Shown here in pieces: positions 15,428 to 24,090 of a DNA stretch of 38,429 nt (positions are counted from its first letter, which is position 1; every line of letters begins with the position of its first letter). Made by a program: the position numbers and the translations under genes. Under the pieces are notes generated by a model that saw only the letters and a list, made by a program, of their open reading frames with translations, made no database searches and was not told where the DNA came from. Source of the stretch: CAYTAP01 sp964435775 (lineage in GTDB: Bacteria; Planctomycetota; Phycisphaerae; Tepidisphaerales; Tepidisphaeraceae); assembly GCA_964435775.1 (NCBI GenBank), contig CAYTAP010000021.1, positions 1-38,429 on the forward strand, in the 5' to 3' direction.

Positions 15428-16486
15428 ATGCTCCCCAAGATGACGCCGCCGACAAACATCCAGTTCACAATTTCACCTGACGAAGCGGGCGTGCGCGTTG
15501 ACGTTTTTTTGTCACATCAGCTGGGCGTGGGGCGCAAAGCCGTTCGTCAGCTTCTTGATGCCGGGCAGGTGGAATTGGGGAAACACCTCTTGCGTGAAGG
15601 AAACAAAGGGCTGCTGCTCCGCGCGGGGTCCGTCATCCGCATCCGGGCCTTTGAGCATCCCGACGATGCCACGGTCATTGCCAATCCCAGGTTGCCGCTG
15701 ACGATTCTGGGCCAAGGCGATGGCTGGGTCGTCGTGGACAAGCCTGCGGGCATGCCGGTTCATCCTCTGACGCCGGATGAAAGCGAAACCGCGCTCAATG
15801 CCATAATCGNNNNNNNNNNAAGGGTTGGAGGGGCTGCGCGATGGCCGGCTGGGCAAGGCGTCGGCGAAGCGGGGCTGCGGAGCGGCGTGGTTCATCGGTT
15901 GGATATCGACACCTCGGGAACACTTCTTTTCGCCACGGAGCAAGCCACCTGGCGAAAGCTGCGCGATCTGTTCGCGGGTCATCAGACCACGAAGATTTAT
16001 CGTGCGATCGTGGCCGGACGGCTTGTGGGGTCAGGGCGAGAGACGATGGATCTGGTCATTGCTCAGCATCGCCCGGCCAAGGTTCGCGTGATTCCCTCTT
16101 CGGATCAGTCCAAGCAAAAGGGAGCGAGAACCTGTCGCCTCACCTGGCGGGCCATCGAAGCTTTGCGTGGCGCGACCCTGCTGGAAATCCAGCTTGAAAC
16201 GGGATTCCTTCACCAGATTCGCGCCATGTTTCAGGCAATGGGACACCCCGTCGTCGGCGATCCGCTCTATGGTCCGAACACACTTCCACAGGCGCCGCGT
16301 CATATGCTCCATGCGGCGGAACTGACGGCGGGACCGGCGCATGCCACCAGTCCCGATCCGCGGGATTTCCAACAGGTATTGGCTCAACACCGCCAATCGC
16401 GTGGAAAGGATGGCCCGGGCGCTACTCTTTCAGAAATCCCTGCTGCTGATATTCACCCAGACGGTAGTACAGCGTCCGGAGGCTGA
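15428..16486 (+). CDS. RluA-family 23S rRNA pseudouridine synthase
   Basis: It converts specific uridines in rRNA to pseudouridine. An S4 RNA-binding domain (about residues 18-75: VRVDVFLSHQLGVGRKAVRQ, LLDAGQVELG) precedes the RluA catalytic domain. The catalytic Asp lies in VVHRLDIDTSGTLLFA, and the domain continues with KIYRAIVAGRL, LETGFLHQIRAMFQAMGHPV and GDPLYG. Ten N at 15810-15819 interrupt the gene after NAII; the frame happens to stay open across them, so true length may differ. The last 65 bp overlap the convergent response-regulator gene, and the C-terminal tail looks non-conserved. The exact target uridine cannot be told from sequence. Confidence 0.88.
   Translation: MLPKMTPPTNIQFTISPDEAGVRVDVFLSHQLGVGRKAVRQLLDAGQVELGKHLLREGNKGLLLRAGSVIRIRAFEHPDDATVIANPRLPLTILGQGDGWVVVDKPAGMPVHPLTPDESETALNAIIXXXXRVGGAARWPAGQGVGEAGLRSGVVHRLDIDTSGTLLFATEQATWRKLRDLFAGHQTTKIYRAIVAGRLVGSGRETMDLVIAQHRPAKVRVIPSSDQSKQKGARTCRLTWRAIEALRGATLLEIQLETGFLHQIRAMFQAMGHPVVGDPLYGPNTLPQAPRHMLHAAELTAGPAHATSPDPRDFQQVLAQHRQSRGKDGPGATLSEIPAADIHPDGSTASGG
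15810..15819. other. Assembly gap (10 N) inside the pseudouridine synthase gene
   Basis: Exactly ten N interrupt the coding sequence. Equal-length runs, as at 20448-20457, are usually placeholders for gaps of unknown size, so the residue count and frame across the gap are not reliable. Confidence 0.95.
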
Positions 16487-17036
16487 TCCCCAGTTCCGCC
16501 GCCGTGGCCGCGCGATTGCCGGCGTGGCGCGCCAAGCCTGAGAGGATCGCCTCGCGTTCCATCTCTTCCAGCGTCCTGGCCTCGCCGGCATCGTGCGTTG
16601 GCGCCTCGACATGATCCTCGATCACCTTCACCGCCGGCTTGCCCGGCGTGGCGAGGCGTCGCTTGGCGCGATCAATCGCCAGCTCAAGGTCCCCCAGATG
16701 GCACGGCTTGGTCAAAAAATCGACCACATCGAGGTGGATCGCCTTCTTGGCGCTTTCCAGATCGCCAAAGCCGGTCAGCACAATCGCCTGCGTGCCGGGG
16801 TGGCGCTCATGAATCGCTTCCAGGCATTCGATCCCATTCATCGGACCGGGGAGGTTGAGGTCCATCAGCACGATCTCACTGGGGGACGATGCGAGCATTT
16901 TCAACGCCTCCTCGGCCGTGCGTGCGCCGACGGAGGCAAACCCCCACCCCTGTGTCGCCCGCACGAGCAACTCACGCAAACGAGGCTCATCCTCCACCAC
17001 CAGCACACTCATATCCTGCTTTGGTTCCACGGACAT
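16422..17036 (-). CDS. Two-component response regulator with Fis-type DNA-binding domain
   Basis: The product has a receiver domain directly joined to a Fis-family helix-turn-helix, with no AAA+ domain, as in RegA/PrrA/ActR-type regulators. Counting from the ATG at 17042, the acidic pocket is E17, D18, E19; the phospho-acceptor is D61 (in VLMDLNLPG); T90 and K112 (LTKPCHL) complete the receiver. The C-terminal part (about 158-205) has NRAATAAELGISLRTLYYRL. I prefer the ATG at 17036 because GGAG lies eight bases before it and only two before 17042. It follows the sensor kinase gene by about 17 nt, so the two form a cognate pair. Its 3' end overlaps the convergent pseudouridine synthase gene. 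Confidence 0.9.
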   Translation of the reverse strand: MSVEPKQDMSVLVVEDEPRLRELLVRATQGWGFASVGARTAEEALKMLASSPSEIVLMDLNLPGPMNGIECLEAIHERHPGTQAIVLTGFGDLESAKKAIHLDVVDFLTKPCHLGDLELAIDRAKRRLATPGKPAVKVIEDHVEAPTHDAGEARTLEEMEREAILSGLARHAGNRAATAAELGISLRTLYYRLGEYQQQGFLKE

Positions 17037-17053
17037 TGGCATTGCTCCTGTGA

Positions 17054-18574
17054 TTAAATCGGCTTCTCCGGCATCGCGTCGGCCGCCGGCAAGCGCACCA
17101 CGAACCGCGACCCTTTCCCAAGCCCTTCACTGTGCGCTTCAATGGTTCCCCCATGATTTTGCACAATCGCATGGGAGATCGACAAGCCCAGTCCCGTTCC
17201 CGGCTGGCCGGCGCCGCGCTTGGCTGTGAAAAAAGGCTCGAAAACACGCTCCGCCGTCTGCGGGGACATGCCTTTGCCGTTGTCGGAAACGCTCAACGTG
17301 ACCCAGCCCTCCTGCCGCGACAATTCGATCTTCACCTCCCCTTTGCCCGGCTCAATCGCTTCCAGGGCATTGACCGTCAAATTGAGCAGCACCTGTTTCA
17401 TTTCCGCCTCGCTGGCGAAGACTGTCACGTCGGCGCGACTGTCATCCGAGAGCACCAGCCGCCGATCCCGATACGCCGGGAGCCCCCCCACCATGCCCGC
17501 GACGTTTTGCGCCACGGTCGCGAGCGATATCCGTCTTTTACTCTCATCCGGCGAGCGCGACAGCGACAAAAGTTTCTCCGTGATCTGCTTGCATCGGAAT
17601 GCCTCCTCGCAAATCACCGTCAGCGCGCTCAGGGTCTCATTGTCGCCGCTCTCACCGGCGATTTTTTTCGCGCGCTGAAGCGACATCTCCGCATAGCCGG
17701 TGATGATGCTGAGAGGGTTGTTGATTTCATGCGCGACACCCGCCGCCAGATACCCCACACTCGCCAGCCGCTCCGATTGGACCAGTTCCCGGCTCTTGAT
17801 CGCCACCTTTCTTTCGAGTTCCTCGTACAAGGACTCCAGTTCACCGGCCATGTGGTTCATGTCCCTGGCGAGAGAATTGAACTCCTCGTAGCCATCAGTG
17901 GGGATGCGCCGGGCGAAATTGCCGGTGGCGAACTCGCGCACATTGCGACGCAGCCGCCCCAGAGGCGCGGTGACGCTCCGGTATTGCACGAGGCCGATGA
18001 GCACCGCAACAAGCATGACCACGCCGGAGACCGCCGCCGTGGTCATCATCGTTGTACGGCGTTTTTCATGGGCGGCACGCTGGCTTTCCTCGATGTTCTT
18101 GCGAATCTCCGCGGCCAACCCCGTCACGTTGGCATAGACCGGCCCGAGCGTAGCCACCTGTACCTGCCGCGGCACGTACATCGGCTGCAACTGGATCCAG
18201 AGGCGCAATTGCACAAACGAATGGGTCAGGCTCACCCAGACCTTTCCCTCCAACTCGGTGATCCGCTGGTCCTCCGGGGTCACTCCCGGCGTGCTTTCAC
18301 GCTTGCGGGCGAGGGCGAGTTGAAAATAATTCACCGCCGCCTGAAGCTCGCGGGCGGCCTGCGGCTCATTGTCTTCCCCCGACGCCAACAGGGCCCTCGC
18401 CGCGCCGACGCGCATCGCCACCTCATAAATCGTCCTCAAATCCTCATACCCGCGCAGCGCCGCGCCAAAATCCTGGTGCAGCCCGTTGAGCCCCCACAAG
18501 GACGCCCCGCTGATCAGCACCAAGCCGACGAGCATCGCCCCGATCTGCAAAATCATTGTCCGACGCAGGCTCAT
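17054..18574 (-). CDS. Membrane sensor histidine kinase
   Basis: This 506-residue kinase is the partner of the regulator next to it. A first membrane helix (about residues 7-29) and a second (about 178-198) bracket a periplasmic, largely helical sensor region. A HAMP linker follows (about 199-250), then a HisKA domain with the phosphorylated H282 in GVAHEINNPLSIITGYAE. The ATPase domain has an N-box (NLTVNALEAI, from 398), G1 (SDNGKGM) and G2 (GTGLGLSISHAIVQNHGG). It is of the NtrB-like HPK4 type. The ATG at 18574 has AAGGA six bases upstream. The signal is unknown; no PAS or cache motif is evident. Confidence 0.92.
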   Translation of the reverse strand: MSLRRTMILQIGAMLVGLVLISGASLWGLNGLHQDFGAALRGYEDLRTIYEVAMRVGAARALLASGEDNEPQAARELQAAVNYFQLALARKRESTPGVTPEDQRITELEGKVWVSLTHSFVQLRLWIQLQPMYVPRQVQVATLGPVYANVTGLAAEIRKNIEESQRAAHEKRRTTMMTTAAVSGVVMLVAVLIGLVQYRSVTAPLGRLRRNVREFATGNFARRIPTDGYEEFNSLARDMNHMAGELESLYEELERKVAIKSRELVQSERLASVGYLAAGVAHEINNPLSIITGYAEMSLQRAKKIAGESGDNETLSALTVICEEAFRCKQITEKLLSLSRSPDESKRRISLATVAQNVAGMVGGLPAYRDRRLVLSDDSRADVTVFASEAEMKQVLLNLTVNALEAIEPGKGEVKIELSRQEGWVTLSVSDNGKGMSPQTAERVFEPFFTAKRGAGQPGTGLGLSISHAIVQNHGGTIEAHSEGLGKGSRFVVRLPAADAMPEKPI

Positions 18575-18827
18575 GTCATTCCTTAACGAGTGACGACCCA
18601 AGCTATTTCCCGACCTGCCCGGCCGATCCACCTGAATGAATGGACCTACTCAAACGGGCTGAGGCGCGATGTCACGCACCAAGCCGGGTTGAAAGCCGAC
18701 CGGCCAGGGAGTATGATTCCCGCCCCTGTCGAGCCGCAGTGCGGCGTCAGAGATTGGCGGGGAACTCGTGCGATATAGGCCCGATGTTCGAGAACAAACG
18801 CCGAAAGATCAATTGTCGAGGTGATTT

Positions 18828-19136
18828 ATGTCATTGGATGCAAGCTTGAAAAGTGCCAGTTCGCTGGTTCGGCACCGCAATGTGCTGACCCGCGCCGAGC
18901 GGCTGGATCAGCTCAAAGATGAGGAAAAATGGACGGAATCGCAGAGCGTTTTCGGTCTGCCAAAGGTTGCGCATCGCAAACTGACGGTTGGCAAGGCGGT
19001 TAAGGAAGAGGTCGCCGCCGATGGCGCTGCTCCCGCCGCCGGTGCAGCACCTGCAGCCGCGAAAGGCGCGGCCCCCGCGAAGGGGGCGGCTGCGCCGGCC
19101 GCCAAGGCAGCACCCGCCGCCGGCAAAAAGAAATGA
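18828..19136 (+). CDS. Small basic protein, PVC-superphylum signature family
   Basis: The first 60 residues (SLDASLKSASSLVRHRNVLT, RAERLDQL, then SVFGLPKVAHRKL) match from memory the small basic protein family conserved across Planctomycetes, Verrucomicrobia and Chlamydiae, which has been proposed as a nucleic-acid-binding or ribosome-associated signature of the group. This copy has an added tail of about 40 residues made almost only of Ala, Pro, Gly and Lys, ending in GKKK. GAGGTG lies four bases before the ATG. It is divergent from the sensor kinase gene and 82 bp before the aminotransferase gene. Function is not established. Confidence 0.85.
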   Translation: MSLDASLKSASSLVRHRNVLTRAERLDQLKDEEKWTESQSVFGLPKVAHRKLTVGKAVKEEVAADGAAPAAGAAPAAAKGAAPAKGAAAPAAKAAPAAGKKK

Positions 19137-19218
19137 TCCACCCGGCTGGATCAAAGTCCACTCAGGTCGAGGGGGGAGCGTGGGTTTTGATCCAGCGGCT
19201 TATTGATTAGGACGCGCG

Positions 19219-20346
19219 ATGCGTTCCCCCGCTGATTACATCTCACAGCGTGCGTTGGCGATTGATGCTTCGGGCATCCGCAAGGTCTTTGACCTGGCGG
19301 CGAAGATGAAGGATCCGATCAACCTGTCGATCGGTCTGCCGGACTTCGACGTGCCGACGCCGATCAAGCAAGCGGCGATCGAGGCGATTGGACAAGGGAA
19401 GAATCGCTACACCCAAACCCAGGGCATCGCCCCGCTCCGCGAGCGCCTCCGGCGCGACCTGTCGGCCGAGGTGGGGCGCGACATTGGGGATGTCCTCATC
19501 ACCAGCGGCGTGTCGGGCGCGCTGTTGCTCGTCTTGATGTCGGTCATCAACCCCGGCGACGAGGTCATCTTCCTCGATCCCTATTTCGTGATGTACAAGC
19601 ACCTGGTGACGCTGGCCGGCGGGAAATCCGTTCCGGTGAACAGCTACCCGGACTTTCACTTTCACGCCGACCGCGTGGAGCGCGCCATCACGCCGCGAAC
19701 GAAAATGCTCATGCTCAACAGCCCGAGCAATCCCACCGGAACGGTGATGAGCGAAGCCGAGGTGCGGGCCGCGGTGGAGCTGGCGCGCAAGCACGATCTG
19801 CTGCTGCTCAGCGATGAGATCTACGAACCGTTTCTCTATGATGAGCGGCGCGGCACGGGGCTGTTTTCACCGGCAAAAATACATCCCGACACCATCCTGC
19901 TTCGGGGTTTCAGCAAGAGTCACGCGATGACCGGATGGCGGCTTGGATACGCCGCCGGTCCGGAGGCGATTCTTGCGCAAATGACCAAGTTGCAGCAATA
20001 TACATTTGTCTGCGCCCCTGCGCCCCTGCAATGGGCGGCGTTGCAGGCGATGGACGTACCCATGGATGACGCGGTGGCCGCGTACGAGCGCAAACGGGAT
20101 ATTGTGTATGAAGGGTTGCGGGGCGCGTTTGAGATCGTCAAACCCCAAGGCGCCTTCTACACCTTCCCCAAGGCGCCCGACGGGATGACCGCCACTGATT
20201 TTGTCTCCCGCGCAATCGAAAACAACGTGCTGATCATTCCGGGCAACGTCTTCAGCGAGCGGGACACCCATTTCCGAATCAGCTACGCGACAACGGATGA
20301 AAAGCTGCGCGAGGGGTGCCAAATCCTGCAAAAGCTGGCGAAGTAG
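19219..20346 (+). CDS. PLP-dependent aminotransferase, class I/II (aspartate aminotransferase-like)
   Basis: It transfers amino groups between amino acids and 2-oxo acids using pyridoxal phosphate. The 375-residue protein shows the fold-type I landmarks: YTQTQGIAPLRERL near the N-terminus, NSPSNPTGT (N171, substrate and PLP contacts), LLSDEIYEPF (D199, Y202), and the Schiff-base lysine K233 in RGFSKSHAMTGWRLGYAAG. A C-terminal Arg in FRISYATT binds the substrate carboxylate. AGGA lies six bases before the ATG. Substrate specificity cannot be read from sequence. Confidence 0.92.
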   Translation: MRSPADYISQRALAIDASGIRKVFDLAAKMKDPINLSIGLPDFDVPTPIKQAAIEAIGQGKNRYTQTQGIAPLRERLRRDLSAEVGRDIGDVLITSGVSGALLLVLMSVINPGDEVIFLDPYFVMYKHLVTLAGGKSVPVNSYPDFHFHADRVERAITPRTKMLMLNSPSNPTGTVMSEAEVRAAVELARKHDLLLLSDEIYEPFLYDERRGTGLFSPAKIHPDTILLRGFSKSHAMTGWRLGYAAGPEAILAQMTKLQQYTFVCAPAPLQWAALQAMDVPMDDAVAAYERKRDIVYEGLRGAFEIVKPQGAFYTFPKAPDGMTATDFVSRAIENNVLIIPGNVFSERDTHFRISYATTDEKLREGCQILQKLAK

Positions 20347-20379
20347 CCGGGGAGCTCGCCGCGGGGTTATCATGGGGGA

Positions 20380-20943
20380 ATGTCGGTGCGCCAGCAGTCC
20401 ACTTTCACTCCCGAGCAAATGCGTCAATTGGCCGAGGCGCGGCGGTTNNNNNNNNNNACTGTGAGCGGCGGGACGATCTCGCTTTTCGCGGGATTGACGG
20501 TTTTGTTCAGCCTGTTTGATCCGGCCGGGCTGATCCTGGGGTTGGGAATGGGGGCGGTGGGATGGATGGAGTTTGCGGGCGCTGGCCGCCTGCGGCAACT
20601 GGATGACACCGCCGCCGGGGCGCTGGCGCGCAATCAGATCATCCTGGGGGTGCTGTTACTCGGATACGCCGCGTGGGGCTTATATCACGCATTGGGCGCG
20701 CCGCTGATGGCGATGGACCCAGCGCTCGCCGGCGCGCCGGAAGTGGCGGCGATGATGCGGCCATACGAGGACCTGGCGCGTGTGATTTCGCTAGTCGTGT
20801 ACGCCACGCTGGCGCTGGTCGCGGTGTTCGGGCAGGGAGGCGCGGCGTGGTACTACGCCAGCCGGGGTAAGTACATCCGGAAATATGTCGAGAATACGCC
20901 CGCGTGGATCGTGCAACTGCAGCGAGCGGGCATGTCAATTTGA
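20380..20943 (+). CDS. Small integral membrane protein of unknown function
   Basis: About 187 residues, with the sequence broken by ten N after residue 22. Hydrophobic segments at about 31-58, 76-97 and 124-142 predict three or four membrane helices, followed by a short basic cytoplasmic tail (YYASRGKYIRKYVENTPAW). The central loop is Ala/Pro/Met-rich. I recognise no family. It follows the aminotransferase by 33 bp and could be cotranscribed. Confidence 0.65.
   Translation: MSVRQQSTFTPEQMRQLAEARRXXXXTVSGGTISLFAGLTVLFSLFDPAGLILGLGMGAVGWMEFAGAGRLRQLDDTAAGALARNQIILGVLLLGYAAWGLYHALGAPLMAMDPALAGAPEVAAMMRPYEDLARVISLVVYATLALVAVFGQGGAAWYYASRGKYIRKYVENTPAWIVQLQRAGMSI
20448..20457. other. Assembly gap (10 N) inside the membrane-protein gene
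   Basis: A second run of exactly ten N. The coding frame is open on both sides, but the missing length is unknown, so the N-terminal cytoplasmic part of the protein is incomplete. Confidence 0.95.
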
Positions 20944-20968
20944 TGAGTGATGCGTGATGAGTGATGAG
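20941..20968. repeat. TGATGAG tandem heptamers between convergent genes
   Basis: TGATGAG, TGATGCG, TGATGAG and TGATGAG stand in tandem from 20941 to 20968. The first unit supplies the stop codon (TGA) of the membrane-protein gene. The array lies 13 bp from the stop of the convergent substrate-binding protein gene. Confidence 0.75.
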
Positions 20969-20980
20969 ATCAAGCCCTGG

Positions 20981-22654
20981 TCAGCGCCCGGCGGCGGCAT
21001 CGGCTGATTTTTCCCGTCCCACCCACTTGAGTAGCGTCCGGTTCAACGGATGCAGCGTCAATCCCCGCACGTTGTCACGATAGAGATAGCAGTTGACATA
21101 GTAATAGAGCGGAATGATCGGCTGCTCGGCCAGCAGGATGCCCTCCGCCTTGGAAAAGAGGACCATGCGTTTGGCGTTGTCGGGTTCGACGGCGGCCTGG
21201 GCGCAGAGGGAATCGTACTCGGCGTTTTTCCAACTGGAATCATTGTTCCCGCTGGTGGAGAGGTACTTGTCGGTATAGGTCGATGGATCGTTGTAATCGC
21301 CGAACCAGCTTGCCCGCGCGATGGCGAAATCGCCGGTGTGCAGGCGCTGGCGAAAAATTTTGACCTCCAGCCCCTCAAGCTTCACATCGACGCCCAGGTT
21401 CTCCAGCCACTGCCGCCGCACGAGCTGCGCCACGTCGCCGTGATGAAACTCGTTGTTGAAGAGGATCGACACGCGGGGGAAGCCCCTGCCGCCGGGATAT
21501 CCCGCCTCGGCAAGCAGCGCCTGTGCCTTGGCCACGTCATATCCTGACACCGCCGGGGGATGATAGTCGGGGAACACGTCCGGAGGGATGTAGCGATAGG
21601 CGATGCGCTCACCCATCCGGGTGATTGTCTTGACGATCGGCTCGCGATCGATGGCCATCGAAAACGCGCGCCTGACACGGACATCGGCGAAGGGATTATG
21701 CGACCCATCATTGAGCGTTTGATTGCAATTGAGCGCGTAGAAATAAGTGCCAAACGCGGGAAATACATGCAGATCCTTGCGGCGTCGCGCATAGAGTTCG
21801 GCGCCGATCTGGCCGGTGGCGTCGGCGATCCAATCGACGCCTCCGGCTTCGTAGCGAAGAAATCCCCAGAGGGGATCATCGGCGCTGAGCACTTCAATCC
21901 GCCTGCTGCGGACGTTTTTCCGGTCCCAGTAGTAGTCCGATGCCTCGAGGATCAGGTGACGCTTGAACTCCCAGCGGGCGATGCGGAACGGGCCGTTGGT
22001 CACGAGGGCCGGCGGGCGGGTGAAGCGCTTGTCATAAGTCACATGCCCGGTGGACGGATCGGTGATGGCGAAGGATGACATCGATTTTTCATTGAGGGGG
22101 AAGAACGGCGGGAAGGCGCACAAGTCCAGGAAATATGCCACCGGATGAATGAGCCGCACCCGCAGGACCTGGGGCGAAAGGGCCTCGATCCCCACCCCGG
22201 AAAAATCATCCGTCTCGCCGCGACGATACGCCTGTTCATACGCCTGGGCGCCGACGATGCAGTGAAGCAGTTCAGTATAGTCCCCCGGTTCCCGCAGCAT
22301 TCGCCGCCAGGCAAAAACAAAGTCTTGCGCGACAACGGGCGATCCATCGCTCCAGCGGGCATCGGCGCGAATGTGAAAGGTGTAGGTGCGGTGGTCCGGG
22401 CTGATCTCGAGATGATCGGCCGTACCGGGAATCGCTTCAAGCGTCTTGTTGTCGAGCGTATACAGCCCCTCCCAGAGCGCATACCCGATGCGGATATCCT
22501 GCAACCAGGACATTCGGTTGGGATCAAGCGTGCCGATTTCGCCACGATTGATGAAGACGAAATCAGGCTTGGCCTCCCCCCCGCTCCCCGACCAGACCAT
22601 CGCCCCCGCGAGCAGAATCACCAGCGCAACTGGAATCAATAACAAGCGTCCCAT
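20981..22654 (-). CDS. Periplasmic peptide-type substrate-binding protein (SBP family 5)
   Basis: The 557-residue protein is of the OppA/DppA type that delivers oligopeptides or similar ligands to an ABC importer. The N-terminal hydrophobic segment LLLIPVALVILLAGAMVW is a signal or anchor; there is no lipobox Cys. Family features follow in order: NRGEIGTLDPNRMSWLQDIR, then YALWEGLYTLD, then YTFHIRADARWSDGSPVVAQ and DFVFAWRR. Later come RVRRAFSMAIDREPIVK and EQPIIPLYYYVNCYLY. No permease or ATPase gene adjoins it on either side. No clear Shine-Dalgarno site precedes the ATG, which lies nine bases from a heptamer array. Confidence 0.9.
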   Translation of the reverse strand: MGRLLLIPVALVILLAGAMVWSGSGGEAKPDFVFINRGEIGTLDPNRMSWLQDIRIGYALWEGLYTLDNKTLEAIPGTADHLEISPDHRTYTFHIRADARWSDGSPVVAQDFVFAWRRMLREPGDYTELLHCIVGAQAYEQAYRRGETDDFSGVGIEALSPQVLRVRLIHPVAYFLDLCAFPPFFPLNEKSMSSFAITDPSTGHVTYDKRFTRPPALVTNGPFRIARWEFKRHLILEASDYYWDRKNVRSRRIEVLSADDPLWGFLRYEAGGVDWIADATGQIGAELYARRRKDLHVFPAFGTYFYALNCNQTLNDGSHNPFADVRVRRAFSMAIDREPIVKTITRMGERIAYRYIPPDVFPDYHPPAVSGYDVAKAQALLAEAGYPGGRGFPRVSILFNNEFHHGDVAQLVRRQWLENLGVDVKLEGLEVKIFRQRLHTGDFAIARASWFGDYNDPSTYTDKYLSTSGNNDSSWKNAEYDSLCAQAAVEPDNAKRMVLFSKAEGILLAEQPIIPLYYYVNCYLYRDNVRGLTLHPLNRTLLKWVGREKSADAAAGR

Positions 22655-22663
22655 TTGACGGCC

Positions 22664-22712
22664 ATCCGTTGTCCGTTGTCGATTGTCCGTGGTCAGTGGT
22701 CAGTTGTCCGTT
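22664..22712. repeat. Seven GTCMGTK heptamers upstream of the substrate-binding protein gene
   Basis: Seven consecutive in-register heptamers: ATCCGTT, GTCCGTT, GTCGATT, GTCCGTG, GTCAGTG, GTCAGTT, GTCCGTT. There is no obvious opposing arm. The array sits nine bases before the start codon of the minus-strand gene, so it would lie in its leader. This shows that the repeat family is not confined to the ribosomal operon. Confidence 0.85.
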
Positions 22713-22796
22713 AACAGGAGCGAGCCACATCCGCTGGCCGCAGCAGTGTCCGGCGACCGTGTTGGGCATGCGTCGCGCGAGAGATCAATGGCGCGT

Positions 22797-23927
22797 TCAA
22801 TTCGCGGGGGCGGTGGCTGTCGCTGAATGCTGGGTGGCGGGTTCTTCTTCCTTGCCGACCACAGGCGCGGGTTTCACGCTTTCAAATCCCTTGATTCCCC
22901 GGATCGCCTGCTCGACGGCGGCGACATCCTTCATGATCTGCGGGCCGGGCGCGTTGACGCCAAGCTTGATGAGCGGGGTTGTCGCGGCCTGCAACACGGG
23001 GGCCTTGAGGTAATCGGCCATCACCCAGAGCGCGCTGGCGGTTTGCTGGATCACGGGGACCAGTTGCTCGCGGTGGCTGGCATCCTGCGTGGCGCGTTGC
23101 CCGGCGACGGAGAGCAACTGGCTGAGCAACTGCACCATTTCCACATGCTGGGCGTCGCTGGCAACCGACCATACCCGGCGATCCGCCAGGAACAGCGACG
23201 CGCGGTTTTCGGCGGCCGGTTCGCTGGGGGTGCGATGTTGATATTGTTGAACACGAAACTTGAGGAGATCAAGCAACTGGGGCAGGGTCTGCCTCAACAT
23301 GTCCGGCGCCACCAGTGCCTCGCGGCTGTCGATGACGCCGAGGCTCAGGGCATCGTACGCCGCCTGGGTGATCGCGCCGCCGGCATGCTTTTTCGCCGCT
23401 GGAACGATTTCGTTCAGAAGCGGGTCGGATTGGGCGATCAGCGGATTGCGCAGGACCGATGGAAGGATCCAATGCGCCGCCTTGATGCCCCAGAGCGCCA
23501 CGGCATCCGATTGATCCTTGACCAGCGCGTGGGCGATGTCGCGCAAACGGGCATTCTCGACGCGGGCGGCGATCCGGGCGGTGACAATCGCGGTATTCAG
23601 GCGCACCCGCATGGCATCGCTTTGGGTCAGCGGAAGGAGCGCCTTGTCCAAAGCATTGGAATAGACGTCGAGGAAGGACGACGACGGCTGCATCGCCCCC
23701 ACCACCTCGCCAATCAACGCATCGCGGGCGGCCTGCTGAGCCGAGGGCTGTGTGGCGTCGGAGAGCGCCTTGACCTGTTGATCGATGAATGACTGGATCT
23801 GTTTGGTCGCATCCGCCGATGAAGCGTCGCCAGTGACAATCGTTTGCGGCAACACACCGGCCGTCGCGATTCCGGCCATCAACACGCACAACGCGATTGG
23901 TCCAAGCAGCGCACGGCAGCGATTCAT
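22797..23927 (-). CDS. Exported helical protein of unknown function
   Basis: From ATG 23927 (GGAG nine bases upstream) the 376-residue product begins MNRCRALLGPIALCVLMAGI with cleavage predicted near ATAG, a signal peptide. The mature part is all-helical and rich in Ala, Leu and Gln (for example LLPLTQSDAMRVRLNTAIVT and MLRQTLPQLLDLLKFRVQQY). It ends in a disordered Glu/Pro/Ala/Thr tail. No catalytic motif, repeat family or anchor is recognised. A promoter-like site lies at 24091-24120. Confidence 0.75.
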   Translation of the reverse strand: MNRCRALLGPIALCVLMAGIATAGVLPQTIVTGDASSADATKQIQSFIDQQVKALSDATQPSAQQAARDALIGEVVGAMQPSSSFLDVYSNALDKALLPLTQSDAMRVRLNTAIVTARIAARVENARLRDIAHALVKDQSDAVALWGIKAAHWILPSVLRNPLIAQSDPLLNEIVPAAKKHAGGAITQAAYDALSLGVIDSREALVAPDMLRQTLPQLLDLLKFRVQQYQHRTPSEPAAENRASLFLADRRVWSVASDAQHVEMVQLLSQLLSVAGQRATQDASHREQLVPVIQQTASALWVMADYLKAPVLQAATTPLIKLGVNAPGPQIMKDVAAVEQAIRGIKGFESVKPAPVVGKEEEPATQHSATATAPAN

Positions 23928-24090
23928 CAGGTGGTACTCCAGGCGATGCAACCGACCCCCTATCACAGCCGAGAAACACCTCGTTCGGGCCTACTCATTT
24001 CCCTTCTTCCGCAGCGTTTGCCGAAGCACGCTTCATCAGATGAAAAATCGTGTCCCTGCCGTGTAAAAGCCACGTCCAACAGTGGCGCGA

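Noticed and set aside
17132..18586. A 484-codon open frame on the plus strand opposite the sensor kinase gene
   Set aside because: It is the antisense of a clearly conserved kinase in high-GC DNA. It is His/Arg/Gln-rich and has no family features. Similar long antisense frames at 36189-37403, 22827-23792 and 24082-25026 were rejected for the same reason.
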